Origin: Bacteroidota bacterium
GTDB lineage: Bacteria > Bacteroidota > Bacteroidia > UKL13-3
Length of the DNA: 21,349 nt
Assembly (NCBI GenBank): GCA_004293295.1
Contig: RDYC01000194.1
Location: forward strand, 1 to 21,349
Direction: 5' to 3'
Numbering within the stretch: position 1 is the first letter of the stretch; the number at the start of each line of letters is the position of its first letter. Below the pieces are notes generated by a model. It was not told the origin of the DNA. It ran no database searches and saw only the letters and a list, made by a program, of their open reading frames with translations. This document shows, one piece after another, positions 7,532-17,066 of the stretch. A program made the position numbers and the translations under genes.

Positions 7532-10500
7532 ATGTTTAGGAAAGCAGTATTTTTAAACCTTTTTGCATTAAGTGGCTTATTTGCAAAAAGCCAGCACTTA
7601 AAACAAGCTGATTGGCAACAGCGCGTTGATTATAACATTAAGGTTTCGTTAAACGATTCCACCAAGGAATTATCGGGATACGAAGAAATATTATATTATA
7701 ACCAATCACCCAATGCCTTAACCGAGATATACTTTCATTTATGGCCTAATGCCTACCTCAATAACGAAACTCCTTTTGCAAAGCAGCGTGTTGAGAATGG
7801 TTCTACGGACTTTTTGTATGCCGAGCCGCAACAAAGGGGAAGAATGGACTCTCTTTATTTTAAGGTTAATGGCCAAAAAGTTCAAATGCAGTTTTTACCC
7901 AATAGTTATGAAATCTGCAAGATTATACTTCCTAGCCCATTACTTTCCGGAGCACAACTAACCATCTCTACCTCTTTTCGGGTAAAGCTTCCCGCTGTTT
8001 TTTCCAGGATGGGACACGAGAATGGAATTTTTTGCATTACCCAGTGGTACCCCAAACCGGCTGTTTATGATATAAACGGTTGGAATGTAATGCCATACCT
8101 TGATCAGGGAGAGTTTTATAGCGAGTTTGGTCGGTTTGATGTAAGTATTGTGCTTCCTAAAGATTATGTGGTGGTTGCCACAGGAGATGTTCAAGACCCA
8201 ACAGAGTCAGAGTGGTGGTTAAAGAGGACCAAGTCAACAAACATAAAACACCCAAGTCAATCGGAGACCAAAACCGTTCGTTTTATACAAGACAGTGTGC
8301 ATGATTTTGCGTGGTTTGCCAGTAAAAACTTTAAAACAGCCAAAAGTGAGGTTACTTTGGCTAGTGGTAAGCGGGTTGATACTTGGTTGTTTAGCGAAAA
8401 CAAAAAAGAAAACACCACAATAAGTGGCACAGAATATATTAATGAAGCCATCTCCTTCTACTCGGATAAGGTAGGGGAGTATCCTTATAAACATGCCACA
8501 GTGGTTGTTACCCCATTAAAAGCTGGAGCCGGTATGGAGTACCCAACAATTACTAATGTAGCAGATATAAATAGGGATGTAATTGTACACGAGGTGGGGC
8601 ACAACTGGTTTTATGGCATATTAGGGAGTAATGAGCGCCTTTATCCTTGGATGGATGAAAGTATTAACAACTATTATGAAGCAAGAAGCAAATACAAAAA
8701 GGAGGTGGTTGTTCACACTGATTTATTTAAGAAAGATTCTACCGGTAAAATAAACTATAACATTAATTTTAGGGGGCTGTTTTCAACACCATTTAACGAG
8801 TACGAATTTTTATACCTAACTGCCGGAAGAAACAACACTGACCAAAGGGCCTTTTTGCCTTCAGAAGCGTTTACCTCTAAAAACTATGGAAAGATAATTT
8901 ATGGCAAGGCTTCACTAGCCTTTAATCAATTGCAGAGCTATTTGGGTGATGAAGTATTTGATGGAATGATGAAAAGTTTTTACGAGAACTGGAAGTTTAA
9001 ACACCCATTGCCAGATGATTTTATACAACACGCAAAAAGGTATACCAACAAAGATTTAAACTGGTTTTTTAATGGTGTAATGAATAGTACCGCCAAACAA
9101 GATTTTGCCTTATTATCTATTAAAAACACTACAACAGGTTGGTTAGTTACTATTAAAAATAAGGGAATAGAAGCACCCGTTCAATTGCAGGCATTTAATC
9201 AAGGCAAGCTTGTTGAAGAAAAACGGCTTGAGCCATTTACTGGTGTTCAACAAGTGTTGTTTATGAATAAGGAAATTACCAACGTTGTGGTTGATGCCTA
9301 CGAAGCAAGCATAGATATTGATAGGGCAAATAATTTTGCCAGAACAAATGGGTTGTTAAAAACCTTTCCTAAGTTGGAGTTTAAACCAATAATAAACAAA
9401 GAAAAGCCCGAATATGCCCAGGTGTTTTACTCCCCTGTTTTAGGAATGAACACCAATAATAAAACCATGTTGGGGGCAGCATTTTATAATAGTTTAATAC
9501 CTAGAAAACGAACCGAATTTATAGCAGTACCACTATATGCTTTTGGAACAAGAGACTTAACCGGTTACTTAACGGTACAACACCGGTTACACTTATCCGG
9601 ATTGTTTAGAGAAATCAGGTTTGGCGTAGATGCTTCTCGCTTTGGAACGAGTGGATATACGGATAACTTACCCATTGCTATTGATACATTAGGTGGGGTT
9701 ATTAAAGGGTCTGTTTTTGGCCTAAGGGTATACGAAAAAATTGCACCAAGAATAACGTTTGTGTTTAACCAGAAGAATCCAAGGACGGATGCCCACCGCG
9801 AAGTTACCTTAAGGTATGTGTTAACCAACGAGCAACGTTACACCCGAAGTGTATTAAAAAACTTCGATAGGCATTATAGTTATTTAAACATTGGATATGC
9901 TGAAGAAAACAATGTGCTGTTGAACAAGTATTCATGGCAGGTAAATTACCAATATGGAAATGCGGAAAGTCGGTTTCAGAAAATATATGCGGAGTACAAT
10001 AAATTCATCAGTTACGGAGAGAAAAAGAAGGGCTTAAGTACTAGGGTGTTTGGTGGTGTTTTTCTACAAAAGCCAGAAACAGGAAAGGATGTGTTTGCCA
10101 ATTTCCGATTGGCAGACAATAACGGAGCGTATGATTATCTGTATGATGAATCACAATTTGGTCGAGGGGCTTTTGAAATTGGGAATCACAACATATTTAC
10201 CCAACAGTTAATGCCCGGAGGATCAGGTTTTCGTGCATTTATAAGAGATTATGAAGAAACAGACTCCTGGATGATTGCAACAAATTTTACCTCGACCATA
10301 CCAGGTGTATTGCCGTTACGTATTTTTGTTGATGCTGCTGTTATAAACGCCCAAAGTAGCAGTGTTAACGCAAATACCGGACAAGTGAGTACGCAATACG
10401 AATCCAATATTTATTACGCAGCCGGTGTTTCTGTTTGGCTTTTTAAGGATATTTTTCAAGTAAACTTTCCAATATTTGTAGATAATAAGATAAAAGAGGC

Positions 10501-10597
10501 CGGAAAGAATTATGATTATGGCCAGAAAATGACCTTTACCCTTAGATTAAACAACCTAAATCCGATAAAACAGGCAAGAGAACAAAAAGTATTATAA
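7532..10597 (+). CDS. M1-family zinc metallopeptidase fused to a beta-rich, barrel-like C-terminal domain
   Basis: A 1021-residue exported protein; the N-terminus has a hydrophobic signal segment to about residue 20. Residues about 30-560 are an M1 (gluzincin) aminopeptidase. The active site is H353-E-V-G-H357, with the third zinc ligand E376 exactly 18 residues later (W-M-D-E-S), preceded by G-A-G-M-E-Y at 332-337, the counterpart of the GxMEN substrate motif. Residues about 560-640 look like a small beta domain. The last 380 residues have no catalytic motif but many amphipathic strands ending in R-L-N-N-L, resembling an outer-membrane barrel. The fusion would fix the peptidase to the outer membrane, probably facing the periplasm or the surface. 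The N-terminal assignment is secure; the barrel is inferred from strand pattern. It starts 29 bp after the usher-like gene and may be partly co-transcribed with it, though it has its own -7 box. Confidence 0.82.
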   Translation: MFRKAVFLNLFALSGLFAKSQHLKQADWQQRVDYNIKVSLNDSTKELSGYEEILYYNQSPNALTEIYFHLWPNAYLNNETPFAKQRVENGSTDFLYAEPQQRGRMDSLYFKVNGQKVQMQFLPNSYEICKIILPSPLLSGAQLTISTSFRVKLPAVFSRMGHENGIFCITQWYPKPAVYDINGWNVMPYLDQGEFYSEFGRFDVSIVLPKDYVVVATGDVQDPTESEWWLKRTKSTNIKHPSQSETKTVRFIQDSVHDFAWFASKNFKTAKSEVTLASGKRVDTWLFSENKKENTTISGTEYINEAISFYSDKVGEYPYKHATVVVTPLKAGAGMEYPTITNVADINRDVIVHEVGHNWFYGILGSNERLYPWMDESINNYYEARSKYKKEVVVHTDLFKKDSTGKINYNINFRGLFSTPFNEYEFLYLTAGRNNTDQRAFLPSEAFTSKNYGKIIYGKASLAFNQLQSYLGDEVFDGMMKSFYENWKFKHPLPDDFIQHAKRYTNKDLNWFFNGVMNSTAKQDFALLSIKNTTTGWLVTIKNKGIEAPVQLQAFNQGKLVEEKRLEPFTGVQQVLFMNKEITNVVVDAYEASIDIDRANNFARTNGLLKTFPKLEFKPIINKEKPEYAQVFYSPVLGMNTNNKTMLGAAFYNSLIPRKRTEFIAVPLYAFGTRDLTGYLTVQHRLHLSGLFREIRFGVDASRFGTSGYTDNLPIAIDTLGGVIKGSVFGLRVYEKIAPRITFVFNQKNPRTDAHREVTLRYVLTNEQRYTRSVLKNFDRHYSYLNIGYAEENNVLLNKYSWQVNYQYGNAESRFQKIYAEYNKFISYGEKKKGLSTRVFGGVFLQKPETGKDVFANFRLADNNGAYDYLYDESQFGRGAFEIGNHNIFTQQLMPGGSGFRAFIRDYEETDSWMIATNFTSTIPGVLPLRIFVDAAVINAQSSSVNANTGQVSTQYESNIYYAAGVSVWLFKDIFQVNFPIFVDNKIKEAGKNYDYGQKMTFTLRLNNLNPIKQAREQKVL

Positions 10598-10604
10598 GCG
10601 AATT

Positions 10605-13034
10605 TTATTTCGAACCACAAACATCACAGTAAAGTTTTTTGATGTGTAGGTTTTCGAAAAACTTGAATGATACTTTTGACAGGGCAAAAATTTCGCAGAA
10701 CACCTCTGGATTGGTGCGACTAAGCTTTTTGAAAACGGACGCATATTGCTTCTCGAAAGCCTCATTTTTGCTGGATTTTCCAAAGTACAGCAAGCGCAAA
10801 CAATATTCTTTACATAGGGCTTTATTTTCATCACTTATTTCAGCGTAATGGTCAAAAAGAATTTGGGCGGCTAAATCAAATCGCTTTTGGTCGGCATAAT
10901 AATCGGCAAGAAAAACAGCTTCAAGCACAGGGCTGTTTTTGGATAAATCTTTAATGCTATTATAGGTTTCTCCTTTCTTAGATTTACGGGTATCAGCCAA
11001 CACCGGATGGAACCGTGAACGCAGTGTATTATAAATAGTAGCCGGTAGTGTGTTTGCGGTAAGGGAGTTAAAAAGCGAAGATAAGATCTGAAGTTCTTCC
11101 CTTCTCGAATTATTGTCTAATGAGCCAATGGCATTTAATTTTAAGGCAAGGTAGTTGTATTTCACATTGGCATTGTTTGGATCCAAACTCCTGAGTTCCT
11201 CAAACTTATTTAACCGTTCAACGGGATCTTTAATAAAGATGTATTTGTTGTTTAACAGCGAAATGTATTTTTTATCATTTGGAATGGGAACAGCAATAAA
11301 CTTTTCATAACTCACTTTTCCCTGTTCATATAAACGAACCAAGGCAGTTTGGTTGCTAAGCGCCCTTTTAACATCCTTTTTGTCAATGGCCTTTTGTAAG
11401 CGATAAGCCCAGTAATCATCTGCGCTAAGCTTTTTTAAATCAAAGGCAACACGCATTTCAATTGAGGCAAAACGCTCTTCCTGAAGCAGTTTTTCCAGTT
11501 TTCTAAGCATGGTGGTATCTGAGTTTAATCGTTGCCTAACGGCACTTAACGAGCTGTCGGCCAAGTAATAATAATTGGTTAATACAACTTGTTTTTTAAA
11601 GATATCCCAAGAGTTTCCTGCCTTAACTGTATATTTAATTTTGTTTCCTGCTTGCTGTTGTTCAAGAACATTAACGATGCTGGCTGCTCTTCGTTGTTGC
11701 AACTCCGCGTTTTTTGCCGAATCTCCTTCTATTGATGAATATGCAGTTATTTTAACTTCCTGAATAATAAACTTTGGCTCGTTCAAACTGTCAATAAAAG
11801 GGGCAATATCTGCTTGCTTATAGTCAAATTTGTTGCGCTCAAAGGGAATGTTCCAGCTTAATGTTTTTACCTCAAGAAAAGGTTCAGGGGTTTTAGCTGT
11901 TTGAGTATCAAGTAATATGGGTAAATCCTCAAAAGCAACAGGCGTAAAGTAGGGTTTTAGGCGGCTAAGTTTATCATAAAAATTATATACTTCACACTTT
12001 ACTTTTTCATCACAAAATTTTACCACACATAGTGCAATTTCAAAATTGTCTGAAAACCCTTCGGGCAGTTTGTCAATAGCCAAATCTCCTTTGGCGTTTA
12101 ATTGCCCAAGGGTAATAGGCTTAAGGCCTATTTGCAGGCCTGCTTGTGTACTGGAGCCAACAGAAATATTATAATTGGTATTACAAGGGAATTGTGATTT
12201 TTCAATTATATAAACCAATAGCCGATCGTTTTTATCAGCAATCAACTTGGTTGTATTTCTTTCATCGCTGATAAAATATTTTTTGTGATCTTCACGCAGG
12301 TACAACTTTTTGTCCTTTATGTAAAAGCCTTTATCAATGTTAATTTTGCTATACAATTCTTTTAAGTCATCGTAACCGTTGCAAATGGTTCCTTCATCGC
12401 ATTTTCCAATAATGCAGTTAATTCTGCACCCCATTCTTCTTAGCCACCAATGAAAGGCGTGCGAGCTTACTTTATATTTTTTATCCAAATCCTTACTATG
12501 GGCTGCCGCATTGTTTAGAATATTGATGTCGCCAAGAAGCACACTGAAATATACTTTGTTGGTAACAGGGTCGAAGGACCCTCTGATACCGGTATAATAT
12601 AAGTCTGGGCGGGTATATATCTTTTTGAAGGTGGTTTTATCAAGTTTCTTAATAAGTTTAGCCAGCAATTCACCTGTGCTTAATTCAATTCCTTTGGTGT
12701 TTTTGGTATTTTCACTAAAAATAATTTCTTGCGGAATCCCGTCCTTAATCCCACCATAAAAGGTGATGCGCAAAGAGGCGGTACTTTTCTTCAATTCTTT
12801 TTGTTCAGCAGTTTCCGCCTTAACTTGAACACAATAGTTTGCCTGATCTTGAGCAGCATTTTCTAAAATTTCAGCAATTACCAAATCTTCTGTTCCTGCG
12901 GCAATGCGTTGTGTGTTAATGTGGTGTAATAAGGCGCTGTTTAAAGAATCCACATCTACATCTTGCCCAAACGCGATCTTGCTTCCGAGAAGCAAAAAGT
13001 ACGCAAATATCCAAAACGATTTTAGGTGTTTCAA
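10605..13034 (-). CDS. Exported CAP-like / OmpA-like envelope protein, TTG start
   Basis: An 809-residue protein read from the TTG at 13032-13034, which gives a clean signal peptide (K-H-L-K-S-F-W-I-F-A-Y-F-L-L-L then A-F-G before Q). Residues about 25-160 look like a degenerate CAP/SCP domain (L-L-H-H-I-N-T-Q-R, A-A-Q-D-Q-A-N-Y, then Y-Y-T-G-I-R-G-S and V-Y-F-S-V-L-L-G). A cysteine-containing middle follows. Further on, I-P-F-E-R-N-K-F-D-Y, then V-K-I-T-A-Y-S-S-I-E-G-D and N-A-E-L-Q-Q-R-R-A-A-S-I-V match the OmpA C-terminal peptidoglycan-binding pattern. The last 300 residues are helical and TPR-like. There is no ATG near the 5' end; the frame opens at TTG 13088 but that would put the signal peptide inside. 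It converges on the M1 peptidase with 7 bp between stops and no terminator. The domain calls are moderate and the role in the envelope is inferred. Confidence 0.65.
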   Translation of the reverse strand: MKHLKSFWIFAYFLLLGSKIAFGQDVDVDSLNSALLHHINTQRIAAGTEDLVIAEILENAAQDQANYCVQVKAETAEQKELKKSTASLRITFYGGIKDGIPQEIIFSENTKNTKGIELSTGELLAKLIKKLDKTTFKKIYTRPDLYYTGIRGSFDPVTNKVYFSVLLGDINILNNAAAHSKDLDKKYKVSSHAFHWWLRRMGCRINCIIGKCDEGTICNGYDDLKELYSKINIDKGFYIKDKKLYLREDHKKYFISDERNTTKLIADKNDRLLVYIIEKSQFPCNTNYNISVGSSTQAGLQIGLKPITLGQLNAKGDLAIDKLPEGFSDNFEIALCVVKFCDEKVKCEVYNFYDKLSRLKPYFTPVAFEDLPILLDTQTAKTPEPFLEVKTLSWNIPFERNKFDYKQADIAPFIDSLNEPKFIIQEVKITAYSSIEGDSAKNAELQQRRAASIVNVLEQQQAGNKIKYTVKAGNSWDIFKKQVVLTNYYYLADSSLSAVRQRLNSDTTMLRKLEKLLQEERFASIEMRVAFDLKKLSADDYWAYRLQKAIDKKDVKRALSNQTALVRLYEQGKVSYEKFIAVPIPNDKKYISLLNNKYIFIKDPVERLNKFEELRSLDPNNANVKYNYLALKLNAIGSLDNNSRREELQILSSLFNSLTANTLPATIYNTLRSRFHPVLADTRKSKKGETYNSIKDLSKNSPVLEAVFLADYYADQKRFDLAAQILFDHYAEISDENKALCKEYCLRLLYFGKSSKNEAFEKQYASVFKKLSRTNPEVFCEIFALSKVSFKFFENLHIKKLYCDVCGSK

Positions 13035-13052
13035 TGCAATTAAATTTGGGTA

Positions 13053-13059
13053 CAATATA
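13053..13059 (-). promoter_or_regulatory. Candidate -7 promoter box of the CAP/OmpA-like gene
   Basis: On the minus strand the sequence reads TATATTG, 18 bp before the chosen TTG start at 13034. This supports the TTG start over the longer frame. A -33 TTG is not seen at a standard distance. Confidence 0.35.
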
Positions 13060-13183
13060 CAAATAGTTGTTAATTCTAGTCTAATCAATAGCTAATAAAA
13101 ACAAACAACCGTATTATAAAAAAGACACCCCTTAAACTTTACCTGATTTAACTAAATTCGCAACCGAAAAAAATAAGCAATAA

Positions 13184-14716
13184 ATGATATTAGAAGAATT
13201 AGCAACCCTCGGGTTAAAAGAAGTTAACGAAGGAACATCTACAGGGATCCATAATTTTAGTTCTGGTAATGCCTTGCTTAAAGAGGTGTATTCACCGGTT
13301 GATGGAAAATTAATCGGCAAGGTGAAGTATACCACGAAAGAAGAGTATGAGCAAGTGATTCAAACTGCGTCATCAGCATTTAATGTATGGCGCAAAAAGC
13401 CGGCCCCACAACGTGGTGAAATTGTGCGGCAATATGGGAACCTGCTCCGTAAGTATAAGGAGCCTTTAGGAAAGCTGGTAAGTTACGAAATGGGAAAAAG
13501 TTATCAAGAGGGTTTGGGTGAGGTACAAGAGATGATAGACATCTGTGACTTTGCGGTGGGTTTATCTCGGCAATTGTATGGCTTGACCATGCATAGTGAG
13601 CGACCAAACCACAGGATGTACGAACAGTGGCATCCGATAGGGATTGTTGGAATTATATCAGCATTTAATTTTCCGGTTGCTGTATGGAGCTGGAATAGCA
13701 TGTTGGCTGCTGTTTGCGGAGATGTTTGTGTATGGAAACCTTCGGAAAAAACACCACTAAGTGCAATTGCTTGCCAAAACTTAATGGCTCAAGTACTTAA
13801 AGAGAATGATTTACCGGAGGGTGTTTTTTGTTTAATAAATGGCGATTATTCAGTAGGTGAGTTAATGACCAATGATGTGCGCGTTCCATTAATATCAGCA
13901 ACCGGATCAACCAGAATGGGAAAACAAGTAGGGAAGACGGTTGGCGAGCGTTTGGGAAGAAGCTTACTTGAATTGGGTGGAAATAACGCCATTATTTTAT
14001 CACAATATGCAAACTTAGATTTGGCAATACGAGCAGTTGTTTTTGGAGCGGTAGGAACAGCCGGACAACGTTGCACCACAACCAGAAGATTAATTATGCA
14101 TGCCAGTATATATGATAAGTTTAAGGAAACCTTGGTTAAGGCTTATGGGCAATTAACAATCGGCAACCCGTTGGATGCCAAAAATTTAATTGGCCCACTT
14201 ATTGATAAAGACGCGGTAAATGCTTATACCAAAGCAATTGAACAAGCACAAAAAGAGGGGGGTAAAGTTTTGTTTGGCAATGAGGTGCTTAATGGAGCCG
14301 GTTTTGAAAGCGGGTGCTATGTTAAACCTACCATTATTGAAGCAAAAAACAGCTACGAAATTGTTCAACATGAAACATTTGCACCGATATTGTATTTGTT
14401 AAAATACGAAACTTTAGAAGAGGCAATTGCCATACAAAATGATGTTAAACAAGGGTTAAGTTCATCTATTTTCACGGACAACCTGCAAGAGGCAGAACTG
14501 TTTTTAAGTGCAACGGGCAGCGATTGTGGTATTGCCAATGTAAATATTGGTACCAGTGGTGCTGAAATTGGTGGCGCCTTTGGTGGCGAAAAGGAAACTG
14601 GTGGTGGTCGCGAAAGTGGAAGTGATAGTTGGAAAGCCTATATGCGCAGGCAAACCAATACGATCAACTATGGAAAAGAACTGCCTCTGGCTCAAGGGAT
14701 TTCGTTTAACATTTAA
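13184..14716 (+). CDS. Aldehyde dehydrogenase, ALDH7 type (alpha-aminoadipic semialdehyde dehydrogenase-like)
   Basis: A 510-residue cytoplasmic NAD-dependent aldehyde dehydrogenase of full family length. Landmarks are F161-N-F-P with the oxyanion Asn162, K185-P-S-E-K cofactor lysine, the G-S-T nucleotide motif at 241-243, E263-L-G-G-N-N general base, and catalytic Cys297 in G-Q-R-C-T-T-T-R-R. The G-Q-R-C-T-T context, the N-terminal G-T-S-T-G and the E-L-G-G-N-N string are typical of ALDH7 (antiquitin/AmaB), which oxidises alpha-aminoadipic semialdehyde (in equilibrium with piperideine-6-carboxylate) in lysine breakdown. No lysine-degradation partner is in the window, so the substrate is family-based. 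The gene runs divergently from the CAP/OmpA-like gene across 149 bp that include a TAAATTCG box at 13153-13160. The next two genes follow on the same strand and may share its message. Confidence 0.88.
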   Translation: MILEELATLGLKEVNEGTSTGIHNFSSGNALLKEVYSPVDGKLIGKVKYTTKEEYEQVIQTASSAFNVWRKKPAPQRGEIVRQYGNLLRKYKEPLGKLVSYEMGKSYQEGLGEVQEMIDICDFAVGLSRQLYGLTMHSERPNHRMYEQWHPIGIVGIISAFNFPVAVWSWNSMLAAVCGDVCVWKPSEKTPLSAIACQNLMAQVLKENDLPEGVFCLINGDYSVGELMTNDVRVPLISATGSTRMGKQVGKTVGERLGRSLLELGGNNAIILSQYANLDLAIRAVVFGAVGTAGQRCTTTRRLIMHASIYDKFKETLVKAYGQLTIGNPLDAKNLIGPLIDKDAVNAYTKAIEQAQKEGGKVLFGNEVLNGAGFESGCYVKPTIIEAKNSYEIVQHETFAPILYLLKYETLEEAIAIQNDVKQGLSSSIFTDNLQEAELFLSATGSDCGIANVNIGTSGAEIGGAFGGEKETGGGRESGSDSWKAYMRRQTNTINYGKELPLAQGISFNI

Positions 14717-14761
14717 ATCTTGGCAAGCAATTTGCTTTATAGGCGGTATAAATTAACCCTT

Positions 14762-15580
14762 ATGAAAAAGTATTTGTTAACATCGGTAGTATTTGTAAGC
14801 GTTGTTTTTGCCCAAGAAATTCCTGGAGTAGCAACCACAACACCAGATAAAAAAACGTATGAAATTAAAAAATTACCAAACACCGCATTTACTTATGGAG
14901 AAAAGTTGCGGTATAAGGTGTATTACGGCATTATAAGCGGGGGCACTGCTGATTTTGAGGTTGGCCCAAGCCCGGTAAAAGTTAAGGACAGAAACGCATA
15001 TCATATTAAAGTTTATGGAAAATCAACCGGCATGGTTGATATGATGTTTAAAGTAAAAGACCAATTTGAGTCCTTTATGGACGAAGAGGCCCTTGTTCCG
15101 TGGAAAGCAACCAAAAATGTGCGTGAAGGTGGTTATAAAGCACTTGATTTGGTGTTGTTTGATCATGAAAATGGTGTAGCGAGCAGCCACCAAAAAGGCA
15201 AATTGGAGATAGCAGAACGCACCCAGGATATTGCTTCTGCTATTTATTACGCCAGATCAACAGACATGACCAATGCAAAAGTTGGGGATGTTTTTCCGGT
15301 TAATTTTTACATGGATGGTAAAAACTACCAGCTGCGTTTTCGTTTTGAAGGAAAAGAAACCATTAAGACAGACCTTGGAACCTTCCGCACCCTTAAAGTA
15401 AAACCACAGTTGCTGGAAGGGCGCGTTTTTAAAGACAGCGAAGCACTTACATTATGGGTAACCGATGATGAAAACAAGGTTCCTATTCGGGCAGAAAGTG
15501 ATATTTTTGTGGGCTCGGTTAAAGTTGATTTAGAGAGCTACAGCGGACTAAGAAACCCCATGACCGCCAAGTTAAACTAA
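14762..15580 (+). CDS. DUF3108 family exported protein
   Basis: A 272-residue protein with a signal peptide (M-K-K-Y-L-L-T-S-V-V-F-V-S-V-V-F-A, cut near residue 17). The body is all-beta: F-T-Y-G-E-K-L-R-Y-K-V-Y-Y-G-I-I-S-G-G at about 43-61, then D-Q-F-E-S-F and K-N-V-R-E-G-G-Y, and a C-terminal A-L-T-L-W-V-T-D-D-E-N-K-V-P-I-R. That order is the DUF3108 pattern, a beta-sheet domain found in periplasmic and outer-membrane proteins with no fixed function. I chose ATG 14762 for the signal peptide; the frame also opens at TTG 14720. It follows the aldehyde dehydrogenase by 45 bp and its TAA stop directly abuts the ATG of the acetyltransferase gene (TAA-ATG). Confidence 0.78.
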   Translation: MKKYLLTSVVFVSVVFAQEIPGVATTTPDKKTYEIKKLPNTAFTYGEKLRYKVYYGIISGGTADFEVGPSPVKVKDRNAYHIKVYGKSTGMVDMMFKVKDQFESFMDEEALVPWKATKNVREGGYKALDLVLFDHENGVASSHQKGKLEIAERTQDIASAIYYARSTDMTNAKVGDVFPVNFYMDGKNYQLRFRFEGKETIKTDLGTFRTLKVKPQLLEGRVFKDSEALTLWVTDDENKVPIRAESDIFVGSVKVDLESYSGLRNPMTAKLN

Positions 15581-16102
15581 ATGCAAGTAGCCGTTTTTCC
15601 TGTAAACGGGTTTTGTTTGGCGCGTTTGCAAAACATTGCCAAGGAAACATTTTACCAAACGTTTATTCATGAAACTACAGAACAGAATATGCAAGCCTAT
15701 TTGGATGAGGCGTTTGGTTTGGATAACATACAGAAGCAGGCAATCAACCCTAATGTAAGGTTGTTTTTAATTTCTGTTGGAGAAGAAGATGCCGGTTATA
15801 TCAAATTAAATATTGGAGAAGCCCAAACAGAATTGCAAGAACAAGACGGAATAGAAATAGAACGGTTTTATGTAAGAAAAAAGTTTCAGGGCAAAGGTAT
15901 TGCCAAACGATTAATGGAGCAGGCTATTGAAACAGGCATAAGCCTGAACAAGTCATATATTTGGCTTGGTGTGGCAGAAACCAATGTTAAGGCAGTACGG
16001 TTTTATACAAAATATAATTTTCAGGTTTTTGGAGAGCATGGTTTTGTTTTAGGAGGAGAAAATCAAATAGATTTAATGATGCGAAGGCCTCTGGTTAAAT
16101 AA
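15581..16102 (+). CDS. GNAT family N-acetyltransferase
   Basis: A 173-residue protein of typical single-domain GNAT length. The acetyl-CoA loop is visible at I93-E-R-F-Y-V and Q103-G-K-G-I-A (Q/RxxGxG/A), followed by the N135-x2-A-x2-F-Y-x-K-Y-N-F motif. Its overall order is like PaiA/spermidine-acetyltransferase relatives, but the acceptor cannot be deduced. Zero spacing to the DUF3108 gene indicates translational coupling. Its last 8 bp overlap the 3' end of a convergent glycosyltransferase gene. Confidence 0.85.
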   Translation: MQVAVFPVNGFCLARLQNIAKETFYQTFIHETTEQNMQAYLDEAFGLDNIQKQAINPNVRLFLISVGEEDAGYIKLNIGEAQTELQEQDGIEIERFYVRKKFQGKGIAKRLMEQAIETGISLNKSYIWLGVAETNVKAVRFYTKYNFQVFGEHGFVLGGENQIDLMMRRPLVK

Positions 16103-16973
16103 CCGTGTAGTTTTTATACTCGAACAAGCGGTATCCGGTGTACTTTTCAAACCAATACAATAACCCGTCTTTAAATTTAAATTTTTTCTTTTTGGTGTCC
16201 CAATTAAAAGCCCAATTCATTCTGGCTAAGCGGTCTTTCATAACAAGCGGGTGTGTTCCGGTAAATTGGGTAAGGGATTCAATTGTGTTATAATCATACT
16301 CGTTTGCGGTTGCCACATGTTGCTCAATAAAGGCATCGTTATGCCAAAACCGTCTAAAGCCTTCTTGTTTGGCCTGCTGAAAGCGTGGGTCGCGTACCCA
16401 ACCATAATGAAATATTTTGGCAGGAATAGGCTTTACCAATAGTTTTTTATTGTCTTTTCTAAAACCCTGAGCATCTTTATAACTGCGTATGCTTTTATCA
16501 TTGCGCACTATCCTAATTTCATTGCGGTACCAACTTCTTGAGTCTCCTACATAATCGTAGCTCCCATAAAAATGGGTATACCCAAACAATAAACCTTCAA
16601 CATGTTGTTGGTTTTGATAGGTTGAGCAAGCGTCCAATATTGCTTGGTGGTATTGCTCATGTACAACCTCATCTCCTTGTAAATAAAAACACCAGTCAAC
16701 ATGGGGGCCAATAGCATCAAAAGCTTTGTTGGTTTCAACAGCCAATACTTTACCACCTTCGCGCAAGTTATCATCCCAAACGGTTTCAATAATTTTTATT
16801 TTTGGAGAACCGATGCTTTTAATTAAATCAAGTGTTCCGTCATCACTGTTACCAACGGCTACTACATACTCATCAACAATAGGCAAAATGCTGTTAATTG
16901 ATTCTATAATGGGATAATCAAACTTAACCGCATTACGCACAATGGTAAAGCCGCTGATGAAAGGTTTTTTCAT
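16095..16973 (-). CDS. Glycosyltransferase, family 2-like
   Basis: A 292-residue protein without signal peptide. The GT-A nucleotide-sugar fold is visible as G8-F-T-I-V-R-N-A at the start, D34-E-Y-V-V-A-V-G-N-S-D-D-G-T (the usual strand then D-S-D-G-T-like turn), and F97-Y-L-Q-G-D-E-V at the position of the metal-binding DxD. It would add a sugar to an envelope glycan; donor and acceptor are unknown. Minus-strand sequence ATATTTGCACC directly before the ATG gives a nearly leaderless start (CATATTTG, one base off TAnnTTTG). It is the last clearly housekeeping-type gene before the accessory island. Confidence 0.82.
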   Translation of the reverse strand: MKKPFISGFTIVRNAVKFDYPIIESINSILPIVDEYVVAVGNSDDGTLDLIKSIGSPKIKIIETVWDDNLREGGKVLAVETNKAFDAIGPHVDWCFYLQGDEVVHEQYHQAILDACSTYQNQQHVEGLLFGYTHFYGSYDYVGDSRSWYRNEIRIVRNDKSIRSYKDAQGFRKDNKKLLVKPIPAKIFHYGWVRDPRFQQAKQEGFRRFWHNDAFIEQHVATANEYDYNTIESLTQFTGTHPLVMKDRLARMNWAFNWDTKKKKFKFKDGLLYWFEKYTGYRLFEYKNYTVI

Positions 16974-17045
16974 GGTGCAAATATGCAGGTTGTTTTGGTT
17001 AGTACAATGCTGTAATTTGGGGCTTTTTTCGTAAGAGCCATTTAT

Positions 17046-17052
17046 TATCTTG
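17046..17052 (+). promoter_or_regulatory. Candidate -7 box of the hsdR remnant
   Basis: TATCTTG followed by C, 14 bp before the ATG at 17067. The promoter of the lost gene seems to be kept and would now drive transcription into the island. Confidence 0.35.
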
Positions 17053-17066
17053 CGCCTACCAAAGCC

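Noticed and set aside
10592..10848. Short overlapping frames at the convergent end of the M1 peptidase and CAP/OmpA-like genes
   Set aside because: They overlap the coherent 809-residue minus-strand frame, have no recognisable domain and would need a third gene in a 7-bp gap.
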